Below, one piece after another: positions 1-7,774 of a DNA stretch of 64,000 bases. A program made the position numbers and the translations under genes. The notes under the pieces were generated by a model that was not told where the DNA came from, searched no databases, and saw only the letters and a list, made by a program, of their open reading frames with translations. Source of the stretch: Bacillota bacterium (lineage in GTDB: Bacteria; Bacillota; Clostridia; Acetivibrionales; DSM-1351); assembly GCA_023444055.1 (NCBI GenBank), contig JAEZRV010000082.1, positions 1 through 64,000 on the forward strand, read 5' to 3'. Each line of letters opens with the position of its first letter. Position 1 is the first letter of the stretch.

Positions 1-184
1 ATAGAGTTTCAAATATCTGGCAATAATTTAAATATAATATTAAATTTAAAGTTTTAGTACTTAGGAAATACTTAACCAAAAAGAGTTAAAAAGTAATTCC
101 ATACACAAAATTATTTACAGTCCCATAATTTTTTTACTATTTTGAAACAGCCTAAACATTTTTATTTAGTTAAACACATAAATA

Positions 185-427
185 TTATTCTTTTATTTGT
201 TCATTAAATATTAAATTCACCATTTTCATAGGAGATATTGTAGAAATTGCATGTTTATAAACTAACTGCTGCTTTCCATCACTATCAAGAACAACAGTAA
301 AGTTATCAAATCCCTTAACCATTCCCTTTAGCTGAAATCCATTTGTTAAGTATATCGTAACAGCTATATGCTCTTTCCTAACTTGATTCAAAAAAATGTC
401 CTGCAAATTAATCGTACTCTTTACCAA
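185..427 (-). CDS. hfq: RNA chaperone Hfq
   Basis: Small Sm-like RNA chaperone of 80 residues that forms a hexameric ring and binds A- and U-rich RNA. The Sm1 region shows NLQDIFLNQ (about residues 7-15) and NGFQLKG (about 29-35). The Sm2 motif YKHAIST lies near residue 57. The start chosen is TTG at 427, with an AAAGGAG ribosome-binding site about seven bases upstream; a GTG at 436 is also open but overlaps that site. It is the last gene of the miaB-ricA-mutS-mutL-miaA-hfq series, all on the minus strand, as in many Firmicutes. Length and motifs are typical, so the call is secure. Confidence 0.97.
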   Translation of the reverse strand: MVKSTINLQDIFLNQVRKEHIAVTIYLTNGFQLKGMVKGFDNFTVVLDSDGKQQLVYKHAISTISPMKMVNLIFNEQIKE

Positions 428-826
428 AGTATCCACTCCTTTGTTTTATATATATTCTAAAAAAAATGTCCATGCTCCTCTTTTTAGTACAAAACTTCAT
501 TACATGTACTAGCAATAAACTCTAAGCATGATTACTAATTTATTTATGCCTAATACAAATTTATTATAGTTCTTTAGCCTGTACACATTTAAGAAATTAA
601 CTTAAATGAAATTTCAAATATAAATGCCTTTACAAATATTATACTTATTTTACTAGAATATACCAGTATTTGCAATAAGAATATCGTACCATCAAAAACA
701 CAAAATCATGTAGAATAGCTATTCCATATAGACTTAGTTTATTTTTTTTATAACATATCGCGGAAATACTAGGTAATATAATGGGAAAACATCTATTATT
801 CAAGTTCTAAAATTTTCAAATAATAT
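428..826. other. hfq-miaA intergenic region, nothing recognised
   Basis: About 400 bases of very A+T-rich sequence between miaA and hfq. I see no open frame with a ribosome-binding site, no convincing terminator and no known RNA. A promoter for hfq could lie here, but the base composition makes any -10-like match weak evidence. Confidence 0.4.
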
Positions 827-1759
827 TTAAACAATATTAGAAATATGAGTTATGACATCTTTAACCACGTTATAATTATTTCCATTATTATCCACACTAA
901 ACCATGCTATTTGTTTAATTCTCCTAAACCAAGTTAATTGTCTCTTTGCATATCGTCTAGAATCTCGTTTAATAATTTCAACAGCCTCTTCCAAACTATT
1001 TTCCCCATTTAAATAGGCTAATATTTCCTTGTAGCCTATTCCCTGCATAGAAGTTATAGAATCTGCAAAGCCAAGTTTAACAAGCTTTTCAACTTCCTCT
1101 ACCAACCCATTTTCAAGCATAATATCTACTCTTTTATTAATTCTATCATATAAGAGCTGTCTATCCATTGTCAAACCTATTAGCAGAAAATCATATTTTG
1201 AAGGTACTACTTTAGACATTTCATTGTGATATGTTATTGGCTTTTCTGTTTGGTAATAAACCTCTAGCGCACGTATAACACGTTTAATATTGTTTGGATG
1301 AATATTATTAGCTGCCTCTTCATCAACTTGCTTTAGTTTATCATGCAAATACTGTGCTCCATATTCTTCCGCTTCTTTTTTTAATGATTCACGAAGCTCC
1401 CAATCACACTCGCTCTCACTAAAATTTATATTATCTATTAACGAACTAATGTAGAGTCCTGTGCCACCAACTATTATTGGTAGTTTACCCCTTGCAATAA
1501 TCTCTTCAATATATTTCTCAGCAAGTTCTTTAAATTTTACAACATTAAATTCTTCGCTAGGTAATACCTCATCAATCAGATAATGCTTTATTCCCTGCAT
1601 TTCAGCTACAGTTGGCTTTGCAGTACCTATATCCATGTACTTATATATTTGCATTGAATCTGCTGATATTATCTCACCATTTAACCTCTTGGCAAGCTCT
1701 ATTGATAAATTTGTCTTGCCTGAAGCAGTAGGTCCGGCAATTACAATTACACGACTCAT
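827..1759 (-). CDS. miaA: tRNA dimethylallyltransferase MiaA
   Basis: Transfers a dimethylallyl group to A37 of tRNAs that read codons beginning with U; MiaB, encoded nearby, later methylthiolates this base. The protein is 310 residues. A P-loop AGPTASGKT lies near residues 8-16, followed by DSMQIYK (about 35-41), GGTGLYISSL and a late WFRR, all typical of the family. The start is ATG at 1759 (MSRVIVIAG). The frame is open seven codons further upstream, but those codons lie inside an inverted repeat. No Shine-Dalgarno precedes 1759 directly; the only strong one is AAAGGAGG at about 1838-1845, on the far side of the hairpin described separately. Confidence 0.96.
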   Translation of the reverse strand: MSRVIVIAGPTASGKTNLSIELAKRLNGEIISADSMQIYKYMDIGTAKPTVAEMQGIKHYLIDEVLPSEEFNVVKFKELAEKYIEEIIARGKLPIIVGGTGLYISSLIDNINFSESECDWELRESLKKEAEEYGAQYLHDKLKQVDEEAANNIHPNNIKRVIRALEVYYQTEKPITYHNEMSKVVPSKYDFLLIGLTMDRQLLYDRINKRVDIMLENGLVEEVEKLVKLGFADSITSMQGIGYKEILAYLNGENSLEEAVEIIKRDSRRYAKRQLTWFRRIKQIAWFSVDNNGNNYNVVKDVITHISNIV

Positions 1760-1846
1760 AAATATGCCCATGCCCAACATTTCGCATAGAACATCAATAA
1801 AATGCTTAATTTTTTGAGAAATGGCATGGGCTCGGTCCTCCTTTTA
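1757..1846 (-). promoter_or_regulatory. Hairpin leader separating Shine-Dalgarno from start (miaA copy)
   Basis: In the mRNA sense the order is AAAGGAGG, ACCGA, a left arm GCCCATGCC followed by ATTTC, a loop, GAAAT, a GTTG bulge, a right arm GGCATGGGC, ATATTT, then the miaA ATG. The outer stem is nine perfect pairs and the inner stem five. Folding would leave roughly 11 unpaired bases between GGAGG and ATG instead of about 75. Related elements precede eight other genes in this window. Seen directly: the arms and spacing. Inferred: that the hairpin bridges the ribosome-binding site to the start. Confidence 0.75.
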
Positions 1847-1883
1847 TCTTTATAATACTTTTTACATTTATATCCTTTAATTT

Positions 1884-1930
1884 ATACTCATTTGTATTTA
1901 AAAAAGTGGAATCACATTTTAAATAGCCAC
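1884..1930. repeat. Fragment of MITE-like element, one end only
   Basis: This stretch matches the terminal region of the ~255-bp MITE-like repeat: ATACTCATTTG at the tip, then GTGGAATCACATTTTAAAT and TAGCC. Compare the right end of the copy at 20162-20415, read on the other strand. Only one end is present. It lies between mutL and miaA just before the miaA leader. Confidence 0.6.
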
Positions 1931-1942
1931 ATATTTGGAAAA

Positions 1943-4198
1943 TTATATAATCCTTTTAAACATTTTTTCTATTTCATATTTTGTTAAGCGAACAACTGTT
2001 GGTCGCCCATGTGGACAAGTATATCTTCTGCCTGTATTAGCAAGCTCAATCAATAGCTGTCGTACTTCTTTATCATCAAGTCTTTTATTTGCTTTAATTG
2101 CTGCTTTACATGCTATCATGTGAATCATGTCATCTGCAATTGGCGTATTTACAGGCTTAACAGATTCCTGAATTTTATCTGCCAATTCTAAGAATATATC
2201 TTTAGGTGAACACCCATCTAATAGATATGGAATTCCCCTTATTATTATTGCATTGTTACCAAAATCCTCAAATACAAAACCTATTTTATTAAAAAGATTA
2301 ATATTTGATTTAAATGTATCAAATTCAAAAGCTTGTAGCTGAATTACTACTGGCTCAAGCAGCAATTGAGTTGTATTTTCCTGTGAATCGTATTTAACTT
2401 TCAATATTTCATACAATATTCTTTCATGAGCAGCGTGCTGATCAACCAAAACAAGCTCATCACCATTTTGAAGTAAGATGTAGGTTGAAAAAGCCTGTCC
2501 AATATATTTCAAATTTGCAAGCTCAAGTGAAGTATTTTCGTAACTAGGTTCCGCTTCGGATTTTGAATTATATAAATCAGATGGCTCTTCATAGTTGTCC
2601 GGTATATACTCTTCGCTGCAAACATTATTTATAATATCTGATTTATTTCCCAAATCAGTCCTGGCTAATGGTTCTAATGCTTTTGTAAATATTCTGATTT
2701 CCTCAGATTTATCTGAAGAATCTTTTTTAATACTCTTTGTTGAGTCACTTGACAAATTATTTACAAATGCAGATTTTGCTTGCACCATTGTATCGTTAGT
2801 ATACTTCGCATGAAACTGCTCATTTTGTTCTGTTTCTTTATAATCTATACCTTTTTGTTCTATATCAATTTGTACTATTTTTTTTTGTCCTATACTTTTG
2901 TGCTCAATGCCTGTTTGCATTACATCTTTTTGTTCTATGCCAATTTGCCCCATGTCTTTTCGTTCTGTGTATTTTTGCTCTACACCTTTTTGTTCTAAGT
3001 CTTTCTGTGCCAAATCATTTTCAGCTGGAATTTGTTGCTGGGATTGAGCAGATTGAGTGGCTGGGTCAAATTTAGTAGACTCAGATGTCTTATCAATACT
3101 ATTCGTTTGTTTATAAAGCTGTTCCTGAACATATTCCTTTTGTGTATCAGAAGTTTTAAATTTAAACAACTCTCTGTCCTTAACTGGTAGTGCAACAGGA
3201 TTAAAAAGCTGGTCAGAGCTAAGAGCCTTTGATACAGCCATATATATAGCTCTTGATAAATAGCTTTCATCAGCAAATCTTACATCCATTTTTGCAGGAT
3301 GTACATTGGCATCAACTAATTGTGGATTCAGCTCAATATTTAAAACGAAAAAAGGAAACTTATTTTTCATAAGAATGCTAGAATATGCCTGTTCTACAGC
3401 ATAAGATACCATTCTACTTTTTACATATCTTTTGTTTATATAAAGTGATTGATAATTCCTGTTTGCCCTTGCTGCTTCTGGCTTACCCACATATCCTGAA
3501 ATTTTAAATCTTTCATCCTGATACTCAACCTGCATAAGTTCCTTAATGATTTCTTTGCCATAAATACTGTAAATAGCACTTTTTAAATCATTATTTCCCG
3601 GGACATGTACCAGATTTGTTTTACCACTTGTTAGTTTAAAAGCTATATTGGGATTCCCAAGAGCTATTCTAGATATTGTATCAGAAATATAACCAGCCTC
3701 AGTTGAATCTTTTTTTAAAAATTTATATCTTGCCGGTGTATTAAAAAACAAATCCTTAATAATAAATGTTGTGCCTACAGGACATCCTGTCGGCCTTACT
3801 TCTTTAAATGCTCCACCAACAATGTGAACATACATTCCATATGTACTTTGCGAAGTTTTCGTTTGCAATTCAACAGAAGAAACAGCTGCAATACTTGCCA
3901 GTGCTTCTCCCCTAAACCCCATTGTAATAATAGAATCTAGATCCTCTGCTCTTTTTATTTTGCTGGTAGCATGTCGCTCGAAAGCAATCTCAACATCATC
4001 CTCATCCATACCACTGCCATTATCAGTAACTTTAATGTAAGATATTCCGCCATTTCGAATTTCTATTGAAATATTTGTTGCACCGGCATCTATAGAATTT
4101 TCAACTAGCTCTTTGATTACAGAAGCCGGTCTTTCAACTACTTCTCCTGCTGCTATTTTATTTGAAGTATTCTCATCCAGTACAATTATTTTTCCCAC
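1943..4198 (-). CDS. mutL: DNA mismatch repair protein MutL
   Basis: Couples MutS mismatch recognition to strand nicking. The N-terminal GHKL ATPase shows ENSIDAGAT, TDNGSGM and GFRGEALASI within the first 105 residues. The C-terminal domain carries the endonuclease metal motif DQHAAHERILYE, plus ACKAAIKANK and CPHGRP, so this is a nicking MutL of the type found where MutH is absent. The protein has about 751 residues, long for the family because of an expanded linker. About 60 linker residues are degenerate repeats rich in EQK and GI (near DNA 2820-3005). The start is GTG 4198, spaced eight bases from AAAGGG; GTG 4207 is possible but overlaps the site. mutS lies upstream. Confidence 0.95.
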   Translation of the reverse strand: MGKIIVLDENTSNKIAAGEVVERPASVIKELVENSIDAGATNISIEIRNGGISYIKVTDNGSGMDEDDVEIAFERHATSKIKRAEDLDSIITMGFRGEALASIAAVSSVELQTKTSQSTYGMYVHIVGGAFKEVRPTGCPVGTTFIIKDLFFNTPARYKFLKKDSTEAGYISDTISRIALGNPNIAFKLTSGKTNLVHVPGNNDLKSAIYSIYGKEIIKELMQVEYQDERFKISGYVGKPEAARANRNYQSLYINKRYVKSRMVSYAVEQAYSSILMKNKFPFFVLNIELNPQLVDANVHPAKMDVRFADESYLSRAIYMAVSKALSSDQLFNPVALPVKDRELFKFKTSDTQKEYVQEQLYKQTNSIDKTSESTKFDPATQSAQSQQQIPAENDLAQKDLEQKGVEQKYTERKDMGQIGIEQKDVMQTGIEHKSIGQKKIVQIDIEQKGIDYKETEQNEQFHAKYTNDTMVQAKSAFVNNLSSDSTKSIKKDSSDKSEEIRIFTKALEPLARTDLGNKSDIINNVCSEEYIPDNYEEPSDLYNSKSEAEPSYENTSLELANLKYIGQAFSTYILLQNGDELVLVDQHAAHERILYEILKVKYDSQENTTQLLLEPVVIQLQAFEFDTFKSNINLFNKIGFVFEDFGNNAIIIRGIPYLLDGCSPKDIFLELADKIQESVKPVNTPIADDMIHMIACKAAIKANKRLDDKEVRQLLIELANTGRRYTCPHGRPTVVRLTKYEIEKMFKRII
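2820..3005 (-). repeat. Intragenic degenerate tandem repeat in the mutL linker
   Basis: Successive units of 18-24 bases encode variations on E-Q-K-G/D-I/V between the ATPase and endonuclease domains of MutL. On the plus strand the recurring core is TTTTTGTTCTAT-like. Every unit length visible is a multiple of three, so the frame stays open. Linkers of MutL are naturally variable; a tandem array of this kind is not a standard family feature. Confidence 0.8.
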
Positions 4199-4237
4199 TT
4201 CTGTCACCCTTTCTGTGAAGCGATACTATTTATTAAC

Positions 4238-4358
4238 CCAACTTTTCAATATTAAAAATCTATCAGTGTTCAAACTTACAATGGTTTGTTGTCAAAATAA
4301 TCGCTAGAGTTATCGTTTAATTCGTATGAACACCTATAATTTCCAACTGGGAAAGTTG
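4238..4358. repeat. Two facing copies of a ~52-bp CAACTTTCCA palindromic repeat
   Basis: A plus-strand copy (about 4238-4285) reads CCAACTTTTCA, then a TATCAGTGTTCAAACTTA core and CAATGG. A minus-strand copy (about 4325-4358) carries AACTTTCCCAGTTGGAAAT and TATAGGTGTTCAT. Together they fill the mutL-mutS intergenic space. The best-preserved member is at 12653-12704. They encode nothing recognisable. Confidence 0.65.
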
Positions 4359-4363
4359 AGTAA

Positions 4364-6979
4364 TTATGCATTCATCTTACGCTGTAAATCATATAAAATA
4401 TTCATTGCATCAATAGGTGTTACCCTAGATAAGTCAATTTTTTTAATATCTTCAAGGATTTCATTGTTTTGTGATGCTTTAGCTGCCGCTGCAAATAAAT
4501 CCATCTGACCTTCTAACTGTTTTTTTGTTTTATGCTGTCTTCCATTTTTAGTTAAATCAGCATCATCGAGCTCAATAAGGATTTCCTTTGCTCTATCAAT
4601 TACAGGCAGCGGAACTCCTGCAAGTCTGGCAACCTGAATACCATAGCTGCCATCTGCACCACCTCTGATGATTTTACGGAGGAATATTACATCTTCACCC
4701 TTCTCTGTAACAGTAATACAATAGTTTTTAATGCCAGACTGTTTTCCTTCTAGTTCAGTAAGCTCATGATAATGTGTTGCAAACAGTGTTCTACAGCCCA
4801 AATTCTCTTTATTGACTATGTATTCTATTACAGCCCATGCTATACTCAGTCCGTCAAAGGTACTGGTTCCTCTTCCTATTTCATCAAGTATGAGCAGGCT
4901 ATTCTTAGTTGCATTTTTTAAAATATTCGCCACCTCAGACATTTCAACCATAAAAGTACTTTGTCCTGAAGCCAAGTCGTCTGAAGCTCCTACTCTTGTA
5001 AATATTCTATCTACTAATCCAATTTTTGCAGAAGTTGCAGGTACAAAGCTTCCTATTTGCGCCATAAGTACTATTAAAGCAGTTTGTCTCATATATGTAG
5101 ACTTTCCCGCCATATTTGGACCAGTGATAATGGCAAGTCTGTCTTCATTCATATCAAGCACTGTGTCATTGGGCACAAAGCTACTTTTATCAACCATCTT
5201 TTCAACTACAGGATGTCTGCCATCAATTATTTGTATTTCATCACCATCTGTTACTTCTGGCATACAGTAATTTTCTCGGTCAGCAACCTCAGCTAATGAA
5301 GCTAGAGCATCAATCTCAGCTAATGCTTTAGCAGTCAGTTTTATTCTAGTTAACTGCATAGCTAAAGCCTCTTTGATCTCTAAAAACAAGTTATATTCCA
5401 ACTGAACTATTTTTTCCTCTGCCCCCAGAATTGTATCTTCTATTTCCTTAAGCTCAGGAGTTATATATCTTTCGCAGTTTGCTAGTGTTTGCTTTCTGAT
5501 ATATTCTGTTGGTACAAGTGAAAAATATGATTTTGTAACTTCTATAAAATACCCGAAAACTCTATTGAATCCAACCTTAAGGTTCTTAATGCCTGTCTTT
5601 TCTCTTTCAGCTGCTTCTATGGCAGCTATCCAGTCCTTACCTTGTGTTGATGCCTGTCTTAGCTTATCAACCTCAGCATTGTAGCCATCTTTAATTATTC
5701 TGCCTTCCTTTATAGTTATCGGAGGATCATCTATTATAGAAGCTTCAATTAATTGGCTAATATCTTCAAGGCAATCTAGCTGTTTAAAGCAAGTTTTATT
5801 ATATGAGGCTTCAAACTCATTTAAAACATTTTTTATATATGGAATCTGATTTATAGAGTTCTTAAGTGCGATCAAATCTCTGCAATTAACATTGCCAAGA
5901 ACTACCTTGCCCATAAGACGTTCTATATCATATACTCTTTTCAAAAGTTCTCTGGTCTCAACACGAGCCATGAATTTATTCTTAAATTCATCAACAGCAT
6001 TTAGACGCAGCTTAATATCTCCAAGATTTACAAGCGGTTGTTCAATCCATTTCCTTAGAAGTCTGCCTCCCATAGAAGTCATAGTTTTATCCAGAACCCA
6101 CAGTATTGAGCCACGTTTTGATTTCTCTCTCATAGTCTCTGTAAGCTCAAGATTTCTACGAGTGGCAGCGTCTAAAATCATATATTCCTCTATGTTGTAG
6201 GAATTGAAAGTTTGTATATGGCTAAGGCTAACCTTTTGAGTCATTTCCAAGTACTTCAGTAAAGCACCTGAAGCATTTATCGAAATATCATAATCAGATA
6301 CATTTAACACCAAATCGTTAAAATGCGCTTTTAAAGTATCTATTGCAAATCCATACTCAAACGAACTATCTTCTAATGCAGAAATATATATATTAAATCT
6401 GAGATTCAATTCCGAAAGGAAATCAGAGTCACTAATAAATTCACTATTTACAACAAGTTCAGAAGGTAGATACTTTGCAATTTCATCAAGCAACTTGCCT
6501 TTTGTATTTCCCCATGTAATCCTAGTCGCATAAAAATCGCCTGTTGTTATATCAACAGCAGCAATTCCATAGAAATTGCCGTTTTTACAGATTGACATAA
6601 GATAATTATTTTTTCTGTCATCAAGCATTGCAATATCTGTAACAGTACCCGGCGTTACAACTTTGATTACATCTCTTTTAACAATACCCTTTGCAGTTGA
6701 AGGATCTTCTACCTGCTCACATATTGCTACCTTAAAACCTTTTGCTATAAGCCTTGCAACATATCCATCTGCAGAATGAAAAGGAATGCCACACATAGGA
6801 GCCCTTTCATCTAAGCCACAATCCTTCCCTGTAAGAGTGATTTCAAGTTCTCTTGATGCTATTTCTGCATCCGAAAAAAACATCTCATAGAAATCACCTA
6901 GGCGAAAAAATAATATGCAATCTTTGTACTGCTCTTTTATGCCAAGATACTGTTGCATCATAGGAGTAACAGTAGCCAT
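4364..6979 (-). CDS. mutS: DNA mismatch repair protein MutS
   Basis: Recognises mismatches and small loops and recruits MutL. The protein has 871 residues. The mismatch-contacting F-x-E lies at residues 30-32 within GDFYEMFF. The ATPase shows Walker A GPNMAGKSTYMRQ near residue 620, then TRVGASDDLASGQSTF, Walker B LLILDEIGRGTSTFDG and ATHYHEL. The start is ATG 6979 with AGGTGGGG just upstream. An in-frame extension back to 7066 exists, but it is translated repeat sequence (the 85-bp palindromic element) and lacks family similarity. mutL follows. The call is secure. Confidence 0.97.
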   Translation of the reverse strand: MATVTPMMQQYLGIKEQYKDCILFFRLGDFYEMFFSDAEIASRELEITLTGKDCGLDERAPMCGIPFHSADGYVARLIAKGFKVAICEQVEDPSTAKGIVKRDVIKVVTPGTVTDIAMLDDRKNNYLMSICKNGNFYGIAAVDITTGDFYATRITWGNTKGKLLDEIAKYLPSELVVNSEFISDSDFLSELNLRFNIYISALEDSSFEYGFAIDTLKAHFNDLVLNVSDYDISINASGALLKYLEMTQKVSLSHIQTFNSYNIEEYMILDAATRRNLELTETMREKSKRGSILWVLDKTMTSMGGRLLRKWIEQPLVNLGDIKLRLNAVDEFKNKFMARVETRELLKRVYDIERLMGKVVLGNVNCRDLIALKNSINQIPYIKNVLNEFEASYNKTCFKQLDCLEDISQLIEASIIDDPPITIKEGRIIKDGYNAEVDKLRQASTQGKDWIAAIEAAEREKTGIKNLKVGFNRVFGYFIEVTKSYFSLVPTEYIRKQTLANCERYITPELKEIEDTILGAEEKIVQLEYNLFLEIKEALAMQLTRIKLTAKALAEIDALASLAEVADRENYCMPEVTDGDEIQIIDGRHPVVEKMVDKSSFVPNDTVLDMNEDRLAIITGPNMAGKSTYMRQTALIVLMAQIGSFVPATSAKIGLVDRIFTRVGASDDLASGQSTFMVEMSEVANILKNATKNSLLILDEIGRGTSTFDGLSIAWAVIEYIVNKENLGCRTLFATHYHELTELEGKQSGIKNYCITVTEKGEDVIFLRKIIRGGADGSYGIQVARLAGVPLPVIDRAKEILIELDDADLTKNGRQHKTKKQLEGQMDLFAAAAKASQNNEILEDIKKIDLSRVTPIDAMNILYDLQRKMNA

Positions 6980-7007
6980 AAAACCCCACCTATCTAGTAA
7001 AATATAT

Positions 7008-7092
7008 AACGAGGCAAGAAAATGTCCCTCACTTCTATAAGTGGCGGGTACCGCTTTGGTTTTCATGCGGTGAGAATATCTCTCGCCTCGTT
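7008..7092. repeat. 85-bp palindromic element with AACGAGGC ends (copy 1)
   Basis: The ends AACGAGGCAAGA and TCTCGCCTCGTT form near-perfect terminal inverted repeats. Internal pairs such as CACTTCTATAAGTG and GTACCGCTTTGGTTTTCATGCGGTGAG give further stem potential. It sits in the mutS 5' region, ending about 15 bases before the ribosome-binding site, so it would be transcribed as part of the leader. Related sequences occur at 27212-27294, 34006-34073 and 34195-34250. Confidence 0.7.
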
Positions 7093-7127
7093 GAAACGCC
7101 TACAATTTTCAGCCAAAAGTTGATTAA

Positions 7128-7514
7128 TTAACCTTTGCAGCCCCCACCACATGATTTACACTGTTCATCAGAGCAAGTAGGCTCGCCTGTAATAGAGAAA
7201 ACAATTATATCATTTACTTTTTTCATTAAAGCCTCTAAACTTGCCTTTGAAACAAGATAATTATTAGTTATTTCATAATCATTTATTTCCTGCTGCTTTT
7301 CAAGTAATTTTATTCTAACCTCATCAATTATTTCAGTGCTTGCTTTATCTCTAGTCACCTTAACCATTTCTATTTGAAGCTGTTTGTATTCCTTCAACAA
7401 TTGATTTGACTTATCATCTGATTTCATTGCTGCCTCGCTACTTGTATAAGCCTTCATTTCATTTGAATCTGCCATCATTAAACCAAGTTCTCTAGCCTTT
7501 TCAGTAATATCCAT
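7128..7514 (-). CDS. ricA: RicA/YmcA-like YlbF-family protein with cysteine-rich tail
   Basis: A 128-residue helical protein of the YlbF/YmcA family. In Bacillus subtilis, RicA works with RicF and RicT in a [4Fe-4S]-containing complex that promotes maturation of certain transcripts by RNase Y. Position between miaB and mutS matches ymcA of Bacillus. The C-terminus ends in C-x4-C-x2-C-x3-C (from about residue 115), a plausible iron-sulfur ligand set. The start is ATG 7514 with AAAGGTGAT upstream; an extension of three codons to 7523 lacks a site. Family membership is clear. The exact orthology to RicA rather than YlbF rests on gene order. Confidence 0.8.
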   Translation of the reverse strand: MDITEKARELGLMMADSNEMKAYTSSEAAMKSDDKSNQLLKEYKQLQIEMVKVTRDKASTEIIDEVRIKLLEKQQEINDYEITNNYLVSKASLEALMKKVNDIIVFSITGEPTCSDEQCKSCGGGCKG

Positions 7515-7774
7515 TTTTATCACCTTTCTGTGTCCTTATTAGGATTAAAATATTTTAATCATAGTATTTATATTGTTTAACTTTTTTACTAAACTTAATG
7601 GTATTTTCTACTCTTTCACAAATTACAATTAAAAATAGAATTTATCAAGGCTCAACCTCGCTTTTCAGGTACGAATGTTAAGTTTTTTACTTTTTGTATG
7701 CTAAATATTTTACGCTTTCATTATCCATATCAAAACTATTAACTATAGCATAATAATTATTAATTATTATATAG

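Noticed and set aside
6980..7066. 29-codon N-terminal extension of MutS
   Set aside because: It is translated from the palindromic repeat; MutS family N-termini begin at the ATG at 6979, which has its own AGGTGGGG.
7008..7092. Known riboswitch in the mutS leader
   Set aside because: Copies lie before unrelated genes and in a divergent promoter, with terminal inverted repeats; no known aptamer core is recognisable.
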